Assembly (NCBI GenBank): GCA_963966185.1 | Contig: CAWZYM010000383.1 | Coordinates: 47,501-111,500, forward strand | Direction: 5' to 3' | DNA from: Rhabditoides inermis | Taxonomy: Eukaryota > Nematoda > Chromadorea > Rhabditida > Rhabditidae | DNA length: 64,000 bases | Shown here: one piece after another, positions 45,803 to 57,489 of the stretch | How positions within the stretch are numbered: the stretch's first letter is position 1 | Layout of the letters: each line of letters starts with the position of its first letter | Made by a program: the position numbers and the translations under genes | The notes under the pieces: model-generated | Told to the model about the DNA's origin: nothing | What the model saw: the letters and a program-made list of their open reading frames with translations, nothing else | Database searches by the model: none

Positions 45803-46825
45803 CTAGGAGACGGCGGACACGTCCATCGTCACGGCAGTGTCCGCGGCAGAAGAGGAGGCGGCAGCGTCCTCGGCGACACGTTTCGGCTCCTGGAAAGTGC
45901 CTCCGGCAGACTTGTCAGCAACCCGTTTAGACCTGCGAGTAGAAGAGAAAGAACGCGCAGTGGAACAGGAAGCGGCACGAGAGCGATACGCGCGAGACTG
46001 CGAGCGCGCAGAGGCAGTGGTGACAACGGAGACACGGCTACTCCTGGAGGCGGGGACGGTGGGCGGTACAAACTCAGAGACGAGTGGCAGAGGAGGCGGG
46101 GGCGCGGACGACGACGTGTGATCCTTGAACTCGCGGGGGACACGCAGCTTGACGAGTCTGCAGTCGCGGACGACGAAGGCGACCTTGCCGGCAGACTCAT
46201 TGAGGGACTTGGCCTGCCCCCGCAGGGCCCGGTCTTCTGCCAGTTCTTCCTCGGTGTAGTCTCGGCGAGCGTAGCGAAACTGTACGTTCTCCAGCGTGCT
46301 CCACCTGTGCGAGTATATGCCCGAAAGAAGACGATCTCGGAGCTGGCTCGTCTCCAGCTGGACCTTGATGATGCGGTTTCTCTTGGGCGGTCGGACAGCG
46401 GGGTGGCGGTGGCAAGAGATTTTCTTCTGGCCGTACAGTTGGATCAGCTTCTCGTCACCGGTGGCGCGGACAAGCCCGATGAAGAGAAAGTCGTCCTTGG
46501 TGGTCTCCTCGTCAGTCTTTTTCTCCTCCCTACCGACGATAACGGCACGGGTCGCCTTGTCGAGGAACACGGCGCGAGCCGACTCCGAGTGCATCACGCG
46601 TGCCACACTCGAGTAGGTGAGCGTGGGAATTTGGGGCGACCAGGCGGCAGGGGGCGAGTCGATCGCTGCCAGCAGACGAGACAGTGCCGCGGTGTTTTGC
46701 GACACAGTCTCTTGAATAGCCTCCAGCTGCTTGCCCTGGTTGGCGATGAGCTTGCCGTGCTGCTCAATCAGGAGATTCTGCTGCTCGAGCATGCGAGAGA
46801 AGAAAGCGAACTGGGAGGTATCCAT
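45803..46825 (-). CDS. Non-LTR retrotransposon ORF1 protein, element 2
   Basis: A 340-residue open frame from the ATG at 46825. The N-terminal segment (about residues 8-55) is a heptad-patterned coiled coil. The middle (about 120-220) contains SCHRHPAVRPPKRNRIIKV and YTEEELAEDRALRGQAKSLN, the RNA-binding pattern also seen in ORF1 of element 1. The C-terminal third is Ser/Arg-rich and probably disordered. This is the only intact frame of element 2. Expected to coat the element RNA. The 395-codon frame on the other strand is a shadow. Confidence 0.75.
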   Translation of the reverse strand: MDTSQFAFFSRMLEQQNLLIEQHGKLIANQGKQLEAIQETVSQNTAALSRLLAAIDSPPAAWSPQIPTLTYSSVARVMHSESARAVFLDKATRAVIVGREEKKTDEETTKDDFLFIGLVRATGDEKLIQLYGQKKISCHRHPAVRPPKRNRIIKVQLETSQLRDRLLSGIYSHRWSTLENVQFRYARRDYTEEELAEDRALRGQAKSLNESAGKVAFVVRDCRLVKLRVPREFKDHTSSSAPPPPLPLVSEFVPPTVPASRSSRVSVVTTASARSQSRAYRSRAASCSTARSFSSTRRSKRVADKSAGGTFQEPKRVAEDAAASSSAADTAVTMDVSAVS

Positions 46826-46859
46826 GGCAGTACCTGGTTTGGGTGGCTTTTACTCCATA

Positions 46860-47617
46860 CAAAAAAACCACCCAAAAGAGTGAGAGAGTGAGAAGAGGGA
46901 AGCGCGAGAGAGAGAGAAGCAGCTAACTCGACTCACTGTACGGGCCCAGTTTCAAAACGTATCCACTGGGCCAAGTTGGCGTGAAGCTGCGGTAGATCAG
47001 GGGGCGATCAATACGGCAGCAGCGCGAGAGAGGGGCGAATAGGGCAACCGCTCTCTAGCGAGAAACGCGAGGGAATGATTATGTTATGTGTTATATACGC
47101 AACTTTGTTAGTCTTGTAATATTTATTTTAAGTGATTCGGACGAGGAGGAGTGGGAGGTGCAAGCCATCGTCGATAAACGTATTATGGGCGACATTAGGA
47201 AAGGGAAAGCCGGAAAGCCGCCAAAATCGCTTGTGAATCATTAAAATAATAAATGTTTCAGAGTTATATCATGATCTTGTCTTTAAATCGTCCGTTGAAC
47301 AACTATAAACAAAAACAAAACATGAAACAATAGTTTAATACTCAAAAATATGTTCGCTGGTTAGGTCTGCACGTCTGTCAGTTGTGCAGCTGTTCGCTGA
47401 TTCGCTGAAAGACCCGCTCACTAGTCCCGCCCCCGCGCGCTCATTAGTTCGTGATGCGGAATGTGTGCGGGAGAGCGCGATAATGCGATAATGTGCCCGC
47501 ACTGTTTGTGATTTCCGTCGTCGTTCACGCGCGTTGTTTTGTTGTTGTTATCTTTGTTGTTTAAAATAAATTTAAAAAAAAAAGAATTTTTATTCGAAAT
47601 TCAACAAAAGGACATTC
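46860..47617. other. 5' UTR of non-LTR element 2 and flanking DNA
   Basis: The GC-rich part to about 47060 is probably the promoter-bearing 5' UTR of element 2 (minus strand) and includes a tRNA-like A-box stretch near 46960-46985. The remainder is AT-rich with no gene seen. Confidence 0.45.
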
Positions 47618-48384
47618 ATTCTCTTCTGAAAAGTACAAGCGTTAAGTAGCTCTGTTTGGGTTCATCTCAATTCAACAAAAGCACATGCATAAAACTATGT
47701 ATTGTTTTTATACTAAACAATAAACACACACCTGCTCTCTCAAAACGATCACAAATACATTGACAATCAAATGCCAATATGAATATACTATTGCACACAC
47801 ACATTCTATCACTCAAATTCTACTAACCCGTTTATCAAATGAGTCATCTATGAAAAAAGCTCTTGTATTTGTAAACATTCAAAAATAATGAAAACATCAT
47901 TGTAAACTTAAAGGATTTATCCGGACAATGTATTATTCCCTGATCTTCAGGATGGGGCCGTTTTCTTTCTCTTCAATAAAGACGAGTTTTGAAGTTCTGT
48001 TTGCGCAGAACAATTGGTAAAAATACAGTCATTTTTTCCACGTTTATACAATTTCCAAAGAAGGTTTCATTGACAAGAACAAAAGCGACCCCAACCTGAA
48101 GATCAGGCAAGATTACATTGTCCGGATAAATCCTTTAACGATTGTTCTATAGCTGTTTAAGTATTGATTTTCACAATGCTTTCATAAGAAATAAGAAAAT
48201 ATATTATATAGCCCCTATTAATAAGTTATAGATAAAGTATACGTTTTTTACATATCGTTTGAGAGAGCAGGTTTGTGTTTATAGTTTAGTATAGAAATAA
48301 TACATAGTTTTATGCATGTGCTTTTGTTGAATTGAAGTGAACCCAAACAGAGCTACTTTACGCTTGTACTTTTCAGAAGAGAAT
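47618..48384. mobile_element. Palindromic foldback element
   Basis: Arms 47618-47750 and 48253-48384 are inverted repeats of about 132 bp with only scattered differences; both begin ATTCTCTTCTGAAAAG on their outer ends. No ORF. A second TTAA-ended element is nested between the arms (47908-48138). Target-site duplication is unclear because the terminal bases are symmetric. Confidence 0.85.
47908..48138. mobile_element. 231-bp TTAA-ended MITE nested in the foldback element
   Basis: Left end TTAAAGGATTTATCCGGAC and right end its complement. The inverted similarity extends about 50 bases inward through CTGATCTTCAGG. No ORF. Confidence 0.8.
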
Positions 48385-48580
48385 AGCAAGTTTTAAAGCT
48401 ATAAATCCGATGTATCTTATAAAGATGCTATACTGATATATGTTTCAATATTAAATTGCAGATCGAGTACCTAGTGAAGTGAAAGGACGCATCTGGTCCG
48501 GACGCGTATTCATGGCTCCCTATCGAAGACATGGCTAATTTGGGTACTCATTTTTATATATTCATATGTTTGAAATCACC

Positions 48581-48678
48581 TGTGACCCAATATAGTGATT
48601 CGAATAGTCGAATCAGCCTTACTGTGACCCACTATAGTGATTCGAATAGTCGAATCAGCCTTACTGTGACCCATTATA
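48581..48678. repeat. 42-bp tandem repeat, about 2.3 units
   Basis: Units start with TGTGACCCA at 48581, 48623 and 48665 and contain the palindromic ATTCGAATAGTCGAAT-like core. Confidence 0.9.
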
Positions 48679-48978
48679 GATGGTCCAATAGTGCGTGGTT
48701 GTGTAGGTGAGATCGTCCCTTATTTACTGGTGTGCAAAGTAGAGTAAGATAGACACTCCCGATGTGTGAATAAATTGGGATGGTCCAATAGTGCGTGGTT
48801 GTGTGAGTGAGAGCGTACCCTATTTACTGGTGTGCAAAGTAGAGTGAGATAGACACTCCCAATGTGTGAATAAATTGGGATGGTCCAGTAGTGCGTGGTT
48901 GTGTGAGTGAGAGCGTACCCTATTTACTGGTGTGCAAAGTAGAGTGAGATAGACACTCCCAATGTGTGAATTAAGAGG
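48679..48978. repeat. 100-bp tandem repeat, three units
   Basis: Units start with GATGGTCCA at 48679, 48779 and 48879, an exact period of 100. Units 2 and 3 are almost identical; unit 1 is slightly diverged, so the newest duplication is at the right. Confidence 0.95.
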
Positions 48979-49452
48979 GTCTTGCAGTGACCAGAGAATA
49001 GACTAGATACTACGACTAACACCCTCCCCTAACACCCTATCTCCCTACAGTAAGACAACAGACATCAACAGACATAGATCTTATGGTTTATCTACAGAAA
49101 AGGGGTTAGTGGGCTAGTTTCCGGCGTCAGCAGGCCAGGAGGGATGTCAGTCGTAAGACCGGCCCCGACCCATCCAGAGACGAGGTTCTTATACATAGTG
49201 TTCTTGGGTGGAGGCGAGACGGACGCCGAGCGATCTGAAATGTAAACACCATTATGCAGAGTGGTAATCTCCGAGAGCTTGGGAGAGAATATGTTGTGAG
49301 AGGATCTGCGGGTGACTCGTGGAATGTGAAGTGAATCCGCACATTATATCTTACAAAAATAGAATAGGGAGAATAGGGACCATCCAGTATATGTCTTTCC
49401 CTATCATCCTTCAACAATAAGACCGCCCTCGGTCTTTCGGGTGAGACTCACC

Positions 49453-50337
49453 TTACTCGACTTCAATAAGTTCCTGCCTGTCCGAGCTAAACGCGCATTC
49501 CTGAGTCACATGTGAACGATCTCCACACACTTCGCACTGTGGTGCGTCATCTGGACCGGGATAGAACGGTGTCCACCTCGATGTGCACTGCGAGATCCGT
49601 CCTGCCAAGTGGTCCGTATTCGTCTCGTAGTCGAGTGACGTCTTCAGAAAATTCAATTTCGTCTTCCACATTAGATACTCAATACGACAAGCGCGTCGGA
49701 GAAAGTCGAGCGGTCCGAAATCTCCCAGTGGGTCCAACCACGCCGTTTCGTCTGTTGAGTCCTCTTTGCAACTCAAATACAGTCTGTAGCGGAAGTTCTT
49801 CATGCATCCACTCTGGAATAGGATGACGAATTTGAAGGCCTGAACCCCGATGTGCTGAACAGCTCGAAGAAGTCGTAAGCAGAATTCCTTCACTGTCTTC
49901 AGCGACGACACTTGTGCCATGTGCTGGATACTGTAGATGCGGCGGATGATGTCGGCCAATCCACGTCCACAACACTTTCATCCATCCCAGAAGGCCGCTA
50001 ACAGAGTTTCTGCAGTGTACCACGATATTTTCTTCATGTCGAATATCTGATTCAGCTCTTCCTTAGCTGGACGAGATGACGTCACTGCCGACTGAATCGG
50101 GCGAGGAGAGAGGAGCGCGCGCTCGCTGACAGTGTCAGACACGGTTTCTTCCGAATCTCCATTTTGGTTTATAGTGCTGATGTCGGATGTTATCAGATCC
50201 GGGGAGGGAATAGGTGTGGTGTCAGGTGAACTGGAATTCCGTGTGTCCGGGGATGATGAGAGGGACCAGTCAGATCCGTCCAGAGACGAGCCCAAAAGAC
50301 TTTCTGTCGACAGGCTTCTCGGCGGGTCTTTGTCCAT
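49453..50337 (-). pseudogene. Orphan Gag-like ORF with CCHC zinc knuckle
   Basis: Frame 50337-49978 starts MDKDPPRSLSTESLLGS and is Ser/Asp/Pro-rich. A frame change near 49970 leads to 49959-49453, which is helical and basic and ends with CEVCGDRSHVTQEC, a CX2CX4HX4C knuckle as found in retroelement Gag nucleocapsids. No protease or RT follows downstream on this strand before the tandem repeats. It is therefore a solitary Gag remnant or a domesticated Gag-derived gene that has since broken. Whether it belongs to the gypsy-type element at 58-64 kb cannot be told. Confidence 0.55.
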
Positions 50338-50364
50338 TCGAAAGACCCGCCGAGAAGCCTGTCG
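50308..50364. repeat. 24-bp perfect hairpin over the Gag-like start
   Basis: Arms 50308-50331 and 50341-50364 are perfectly complementary with a 9-base loop. The Gag-like ATG (50337) lies in the loop. Confidence 0.9.
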
Positions 50365-50969
50365 AGCCTGTCATTCCTCTCATTTCTCTGCCAGCGCGCG
50401 GTCGCGTGCCTTCCCTTGTTATTCCCCCGACCCCTGAACAATGCTGTGCGGCGGAGGACACTAACCGGACTGGTATTCGATTTTGCTACTTTCTACATCT
50501 ACGGCATTGAGACGGGAGAGGAATCCTCGAAGACGATGAAACTCTCGGAGACGTCTCTTCGCGATCGATCGTTGAAGCCCGGATCTTCCACCGCCGAGAT
50601 CGAAACTTCCCCAGAAGCCGCAAGCAGGGGATGACAAGCATCACCAACAACGCGTACGCATCCACGGGACCACCGAAACCCGTGTTGTTGGAACTCGCAG
50701 TAGGCATTGTATTACAGTATTTTACCGTATCCCACCGTAATTTACGTAATCGATATTGTGTGCTACTTGACTCGAGATAAATATTCTGATTCTGATTCTT
50801 TGTCCATTCCGAAAACAACTATTGAATGAAAGCAATACGTCTAGTCAAAAACAGATATTTCAAAGTTGCTTGACTTCAAAAAAAACTGCTAAAACAACAG
50901 TGATGTCGAGGATTATTCGCGTCGAATGAGTACGAAAATTGATTACTGGTATTTGCAATACATGAGAGA
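50365..50969. other. Stretch without recognised gene
   Basis: GC-rich to about 50640 with overlapping open frames on both strands but no motif. It may be the 5' flank or LTR remnant of the Gag-like element. The rest is AT-rich and featureless. Confidence 0.35.
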
Positions 50970-51107
50970 AAAACATCAATCAAATCAACTCAACATAAAT
51001 GTCCACCAATCAATAAGCAATCCCCAAAAGTTAGTCACAAAACATCAATCAAATCAACTCAACATAAATCTCCGTCAATCGATAATCAATCATCAATAGT
51101 TAGTCAC
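50970..51107. repeat. 69-bp tandem repeat, two units
   Basis: Units start AAAACATCAATCAAATCAAC at 50970 and 51039. They lie just past the stop codon of the helicase gene, in its 3' UTR or flank, and are rich in ATCAATCAA. Confidence 0.85.
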
Positions 51108-54100
51108 TCAATATTCAATAAATCCACAATCTCTCAACTAATAATCTACCCAATCAACTGCTGTAGTTGCATCTCGTCGTGCGTCACGACCCCGTACTGT
51201 CTCGTGTACGTCAGCATGGCGCTCCATATCGGCGTCCCCGAAAGAACGTCTGGGTGACCGAAGATCACCATGCCGTGCCTCGCCCGCGTGTGGGCCACCA
51301 CGGCCCGTGCTCTCTCCCCGAAGAACTCCTCGTTCTGTCCCGAGGAGCGGGTGGTCGCGACGAACACCAGGTCCGACTCAGATCCCTGCACTGCGTCAGT
51401 CGTCTCCACGCAGATTCCCATCGGTTGCAGGGCGCGGCGCAGTCTCCGAGCTTGTTCCTTGTAGATCGCCACCACGAGGATAGACGCTGGCGAGACGTCA
51501 CGGCGGGTGAGGCGAGAGACGATGTCGACAATCATCGCCCTCTCGTTCTGGTTCTCCCACGAGACTCCATTGTGGGGTCTGGTCTCTGCTTCACGATGAA
51601 GTGCCAGCACTAGAGGGGCGCGATCCTCCGTCATGGCCGAGACACGGTAGAACAGTTGTCGCTCAGCAGCCGACATGGCACAACTTAGCGTCGCCCCATA
51701 GGCAATTTCCGCGGCGAGCGACGAGAGTCCCGGATGGCTTCGGAAAGTCTGGCGGAGGGTGGTGACGTGAGCCCTTCCTTTCCCGTCGCCATCACCGAAC
51801 GCGCCGCGTAGACTTCCGGGGCCGAACCTCGTGGGGCTCGGCAGTGGGGAGGGAGCTGAAGGTGGTCGCCGACCCAGACCTGCCTGGCGTTCGGTAGCAC
51901 ACTTGCTGTAGCGCAGAGGACCGGTTCGGGTGTCATCTACGCCTCGTCCGCGACCACCAGACGGACCTGGGCAGCCATTCCGGCAAGCGAGCCAGCGTTG
52001 CCAAACGCGTTGAGTGCGGTGGCCGTGGTACAGACGATGATGCGGGGCTGCTCCTTAGCCAACAGGATCTCCAGCACGACGGCGGCCAGATCCGACGCGT
52101 CCCGCTCAGCCAGACGGTACTGTCGGGCCTCCGCCTCCGACATCGTTCCGAACTTGGTCGGATCTCGACGCATCTCGTTCACCAGTGATCTGCCCTCCAC
52201 GAACCGTCGCACTGCCGACGTCTCCTCCTCCGTGAGGGAGTGCTTGTCGCAGAGTCCGGCGATGAGCGCATCCACGTCGAAGCGTGTGGTCGGCAAAGAG
52301 GCAATAGCGTGCTCCGATGCGAACCTCATTGCCGACACCTCCGCGTACTCGTCGAGGCTCTCGAACGCCTGTGCCAGCTGCAGGACGGCCGCGTTGGTCG
52401 TGGCCATCAGAACGACGATCCCCTCCGAGTTCTGCTTGACGAACTGCGCGGCTCCCAAAGCTGCCGTCAGTGTCTTGCCGGCTCCAAAGGTCGCCTGACC
52501 GAGAGCGACAGGCTCCTCTCCCTCGGCGATAGCTCAAACGAACGATGCCTGATCAGCATGCAGAGTGAGTCGTTTTCCTCCCTTGACGACTTCGATGGTG
52601 GGCGCGGGGATGTTGTCGAGCGGCAGCGACAGGAAACTGGGGACGGACTGCAGACGGTTGGCATACAACCGGTTGAGTAGATTCTGTGCGTGCAGGCTCC
52701 CGAGAACGCCGTTGAACAGACGTCCCTCTGCCAGGCTGGCAAACACGGGAGTGGCCCGTTCGTCCGTCTGCTTCATCCGCAGGGTCAGCGAAATGCGCAG
52801 GCGTCCTGGAACGGCGACGGCGCCGTGTACCCTCATAGCCTCCGCCATACGAGACGTAGAATAGGTGTCGAGAAGCACTCGGAGATGGAGCTCCTGTCCG
52901 TGTGGGTTGTAGTCAGTGTTTAACACTGCTCCCAGACACGGAGCCATCGCCGGCGCAGACAGGGTGAGCAGGCGGCCGACGCAAAAGCCGCTCTCCCCGG
53001 ACATCTCGGCCATGGTGATGTCGATCGTCATGCGGGGCGCAAGGTCGACCGTCCATTCGACATCCACCCTGTGCGGCTTCTTGTCCTCGTCCGCGCGTTC
53101 CAACACGTTCAGCATAGCGCAGGCGGTTCCAAATACTTTCGACATTCGTTCGTAGGAGTCCGTCCGGTTGTACCTCGAGAAGGTGCCCGGCCTGTCCTGT
53201 AGCCAGGCTACCTCGTCGAAGTTGATGCGGCGAGTGGTGAGCGGCATGCGTCTTCCTTCCGGCTCCATGATCTCCGCCTGCCTGGCGATCTCGATGAGGA
53301 CAACGCGGCTCATCTTGGAGATGGGCGATTCCGAGAAATATCGAGCAAAGGGAGTAGCGCGACGGTTGCAGACAGCAAACCAGGTCAGCTCAGTGAAGTG
53401 CTTTATTCCGAGGTTGGGGAAGCGTGCAGGAGTGATGTTCACCAGCTCAGGCATTCCCGAAGAGACCATGCTAATGCTCTTCACTGTGTAGCTGCTCATC
53501 CTCTTCTTGTGCACCAGAGCGAAATCCTCCGATGGCATCGCTGGGGGCGAATCGGTCGACGCGGAAGCACAGCCTGGACTCCTCGGTGGACAGCACGTTT
53601 GAGTTGGCGGCCTGCTGGATCAGGTTGTCGACTTCCTTTTCCGACGCGGCATCCGCGAGGCTGAAAGAATACAATGGTGAGTTTTTGTGTACCCATCAGT
53701 ATCTTTACGACTTGTTGACGAATTGGAAACATTCAAAGAATATCTACAACAACAAACATTTGATTATTGAAAACAAGTTTGTTATGAACTTTTTGAAATG
53801 ATAAATTTCCGATAAACATCGCACAAAAGTTATACTATAGTGTTTGTATGATTCGGTATTAGCAGTCATGTTCGCGAGTCTGCAACATTCAAAGGCCGAT
53901 ATCTCATAAGACGTACTCTTCGATTTTTGAAACGTTTTCACACTTGTTAGAGGTTACATTTTCATAAACTAGCCAAAATAAGTTGCTGTTGAAGGCTGGA
54001 TAATCACCACGTCCAAAAAAGTAAAAAAAATTTTTTTTTTTTCGAATTGAAATGCTCATAACTTTTTAGGATTTGGTGGTACAACAACATTGTGAACAGA

Positions 54101-55504
54101 AAGTATGCTTAAAATTACTTCTAGTTTTCGAAACTATTCAGTTTTTGTATGGTTCTTATCTGCTTATGGTCCATTTGCGATGGACCACCATGAGTGGGTC
54201 ATTTTCAAACGGCTCGTATAATTTTTCTTTTGTTATAAACAATTTCAAATTTTGAATAATGCAAACTGGAGACTGCTATCGAACTTCCATATATAAGAAT
54301 TTTTGTTTTTCACAAAGGAAATCATATTTTTGCTTATAAAAGCTTAACCTTTGAATAACATGGATTTCTTTCTATTTAAAAAGTTCCTTTAAATTGTGAG
54401 AGCTTTTCAAAAAAAGTTAAATGTACTGGTTTTGATGACATTTGACCAATTTAGTTTATCAAAAAATAATCATTTTATTTTCGAAAAAAAAGTTGCTTAA
54501 CACGTTGTTGGTAGTTATTAGTTACTGAAAACACCAAACCATTATAACTTTTTACTATTTCATATCCTAGATCCCAGTGGTGTCCGATTCTCTCAGAGAT
54601 TGCGTGATAATAGTGCGCTTAGACTAGCAACACATTTTTGCGTGAAAAAAACTCATTGATCTAAGAATTCTTCTTCAATTGGCCCTTTCCTTCATAGAAA
54701 AACAACAACAAGAGAGATTAGCGTGATACGAAACTTAAAAACATATCTTTGTGATTTATGAAACGTACTCTGAGTTACTTGAATCGAAATAGAAATGACG
54801 CTTCTTTTGATGGTTATATTGTCAATAGTGAAAGATCGCTGTCAAATGGCCCTGCGCGGATTGATAAAAAACGTAATCGCGATAAATTAATTTTAATTTT
54901 TTCTAGGGGTATATTGCGAATGAACCACACATTCTGCTTAACGGGAATGCACTCACTATACATGATACGAAACTTTAATAATTTACTGATGGTTTTTTTC
55001 TGACACATATCACTCACTTCTTAGTTGCCTTGGCGGAGTAGATCCACAAGAAGTCTCCGACGCTGAGGTGGTTCTGATCGTAGCCGAATCTTCCGGTGCC
55101 GATGTCCTCCGCGGTCTGGTCGACAGCCAGGAACCGAAGTTCGAGTCGGTCGTTGCCGGTGACGAAGAGGTCCTTGGTCTCCACCAACAATCCTCTGTTG
55201 TGGCTGAGAGACAGCACCTGCGCCAGGACGGCTCCCTGCTCGTCCAGCCGGAACGGGTTGCGCACATAGTGCGGCTTACCTTGAGGGCGCTCCTTGTTGA
55301 CCGTCTCCTAAAAAAACATTTGTAATCTAGTGGTAATCTAGCGAAATTGATTACTGTTATCGATTATTTCTCAGGTTCATTGTGATAGTGGTACAAATGA
55401 TGACGTATCATTGTAGGGACCATAATGAGATTTTCAAATTTTTACATGTGATATAAATGTTTTTTATAATTATTATAATTATGTAGTTCGTTTTGAGCTG
55501 ATTT

Positions 55505-55835
55505 AGGCGCTCACACAGAAGAAGTGCGACAGATGGCGGTTATATCAAAGCACTGGTGACGTCATCAATAGTGAAATTATGAGTATATTTGTTTCCAAGA
55601 GTGGCTACATACTTTGTTTGATCAAAAAAAAGAATTATGACGTCCTCATATAACTCTATCGATTTTCACTACTTTACGGGGCACGTTTTTTTTCTCCAAT
55701 GAATTGAACACCGTTGGAATCGTCGCGGAAGGACGTATCGTTCTACGCTAATTAGAACAAGTAAACCGTCTAGCCATAAAAAGTTACATGATTTCGACAC
55801 AAACTCTACACCTCACGTTGCGTTCCATACTATCA
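55505..55835. repeat. Dispersed repeat, copy B
   Basis: Same family and orientation as 10735-11145. It lies in the intron between helicase exons 56044-55865 and 55307-55018. No ORF. Confidence 0.7.
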
Positions 55836-56869
55836 TTGTAACAGTGATAATGTACTGGTCGTACCTGTGCGACGAGACGGAGCTGCTTCCTCTCTCTCTC
55901 TCGATGGTGTATGTCTGCTTCCGGAAGCGGATGGCCTGCTCGATGCCTCCGAGGTAGGGGAACGGGATCGTGCCCACCCTCTCGCTTCTCAGAAAAATAC
56001 TCTTCGCGAAGCGACCGTTGTGGTAGCCGTTGGCCGGAGGGGCCCTAGAATTTACCATGATAATCCGGTAATACAACCCTAAATAGTATATGTTCTATGG
56101 TTTAATTTGTAACTACTCGTAATTGCTTATTACTATCAAGATTATCACGTGTGTATCATATATGTGTCATCACGTGTGTATCACTAGATACTATGAGAAG
56201 GGCCCTCAACGGGTATCGGTGTGACACTAGAAGATTACTGTAGCTCTATGCAAAAAAAATGTGAAGCGCAATCCCTTCGGGGTTCTAATTTTTGAAGTTT
56301 GACCGCATTCTATAGATTGATTTTGAAGTACTTTGTTTGCGTCTGTTTGTCAAGGTGTATGCGTGCGATTTGTAATTTACCTGAACTCTTGGGCGGCAGC
56401 AGAATAGAGACCTTCTCGTCGGGAATCTCCGCCATCCCTTGGCGATTGTCGACGTGGTCGGCTAGAGGGTGGCGTCCAGAGAACGCGGTAACGAAGTCGT
56501 CCGGGGTCTCCACCAGCAGCTTCTTCTGCTGCGGCTTGGCGAGGGCAGCGGGGGTAGCCGGCTCTTCCGGTTCCGGGTGCACATACGGGCAGACTCCGAG
56601 TCTCGCGGTCTCGTGTCTCAGCTGAGAGACAGAGGATGAGAGGCTTCCCGTGCGCCGCTGGGAGACCGACGTCAGGCCCGTCGCGGTAGAGGCAGTGGTC
56701 GATGCCGGTGACGCCCCTGACTCGGCCGCGCGGAATCCAACCCAGGCCGCGGATGCTCCGATGAGCCCGAGCGGGTCCCGTGGGTTGATCGTGGCTACCT
56801 CCACTGACTCGCTGTGTGTGAACACAGTCAGCGTTGCCTGGAAGTTCACTGATTTGATACACATATATA

Positions 56870-56935
56870 ACTGGGCTGGGTACGGGAAGCAGCATTCCCA
56901 CATAAATTTGGACATAGGACACTGGACGGACACAT
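56870..56935. repeat. Direct repeat, left copy
   Basis: Shares GGTACGGGAA..C.GCATTCCCACATA with 57490-57553 in the same orientation, then weaker similarity through GGACGG. The two copies bracket the CR1-like fragment at 57035. Confidence 0.7.
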
Positions 56936-57034
56936 CACCACGCCTCACCTCGCTCTCCATGAGGGCGTCCGAGGGTTCGGTGATTTTTATTTATTTTATT
57001 TTTAATAAACGATATCGCGGATATTCATAAGGTT

Positions 57035-57416
57035 ATGACTAATCGCACTAGTCTAGAGTATTCTGGCCTCTTCAACATTGTACCTTCCCGGTCTCGTGTT
57101 TCTCATGGGTGGCGCCTGATTCCTTGCTTTGACACAACTTTAAAGAGCAGCACGTTTTTCAGTAGGGTTTTTGCACTATGGAACACACTCCCCAACAACA
57201 TCATTTTATCTGCGAAGCATCAAACAGTGAAATCGTACCTCCTAGATAACCCCCATTTGTTCCCTCCGTCCAAAATTAGATGAGTGCTCATTTGGGAACC
57301 TGTGTTATCTGTTTTATCCTATTTTTGTGTTTATTTATTTTCCAATCACGCTTGCCGTATTCACTCTATTTATGTGTTTGTCCTGTGTTCTTCGATATAG
57401 TATACACGGAGATAAA

Positions 57417-57446
<30 letters not shown>
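57035..57446 (+). pseudogene. 5'-truncated CR1-like retrotransposon 3' end
   Basis: An 82-codon frame (57035-57283) encodes the last part of the ORF2 C-terminal domain: SRVSHGWRLIPCFDTTLKSS, FFSRVFALWNTLPNNI and a PPSKIR ending. It is followed by a 3' UTR and an ATT-repeat tail (57416-57446). Short simple-repeat tails are typical of CR1-like 3' ends. It lies in the intron between helicase exons 57619-57563 and 56837-56381, on the opposite strand. Confidence 0.75.
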
Positions 57447-57447
<1 letters not shown>

Positions 57448-57489
57448 TCTTCCTCGTTGTTGTCGTACTGAATTTTTTCGTAAATTTTG

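Noticed and set aside
45704..46891. 395-codon plus-strand frame
   Set aside because: Antisense shadow of non-LTR ORF1 (minus strand), which has the expected coiled coil and basic motifs. The plus-strand frame has none.
50970..51107. CRISPR-like array
   Set aside because: Two direct tandem units without unique spacers, in a eukaryotic genome. The 100-bp and 42-bp arrays are likewise contiguous tandem repeats.
52106..52680. Alternative frames over the helicase exon on both strands
   Set aside because: The helicase motifs lie in one minus-strand frame; the others are Arg/Ala/Gly-rich shadows.
55010..55267. Frame starting MCATRSGWTSREP
   Set aside because: Shadow frame of the helicase exon 55307-55018, whose true frame continues in phase from the acceptor and into the next exon.
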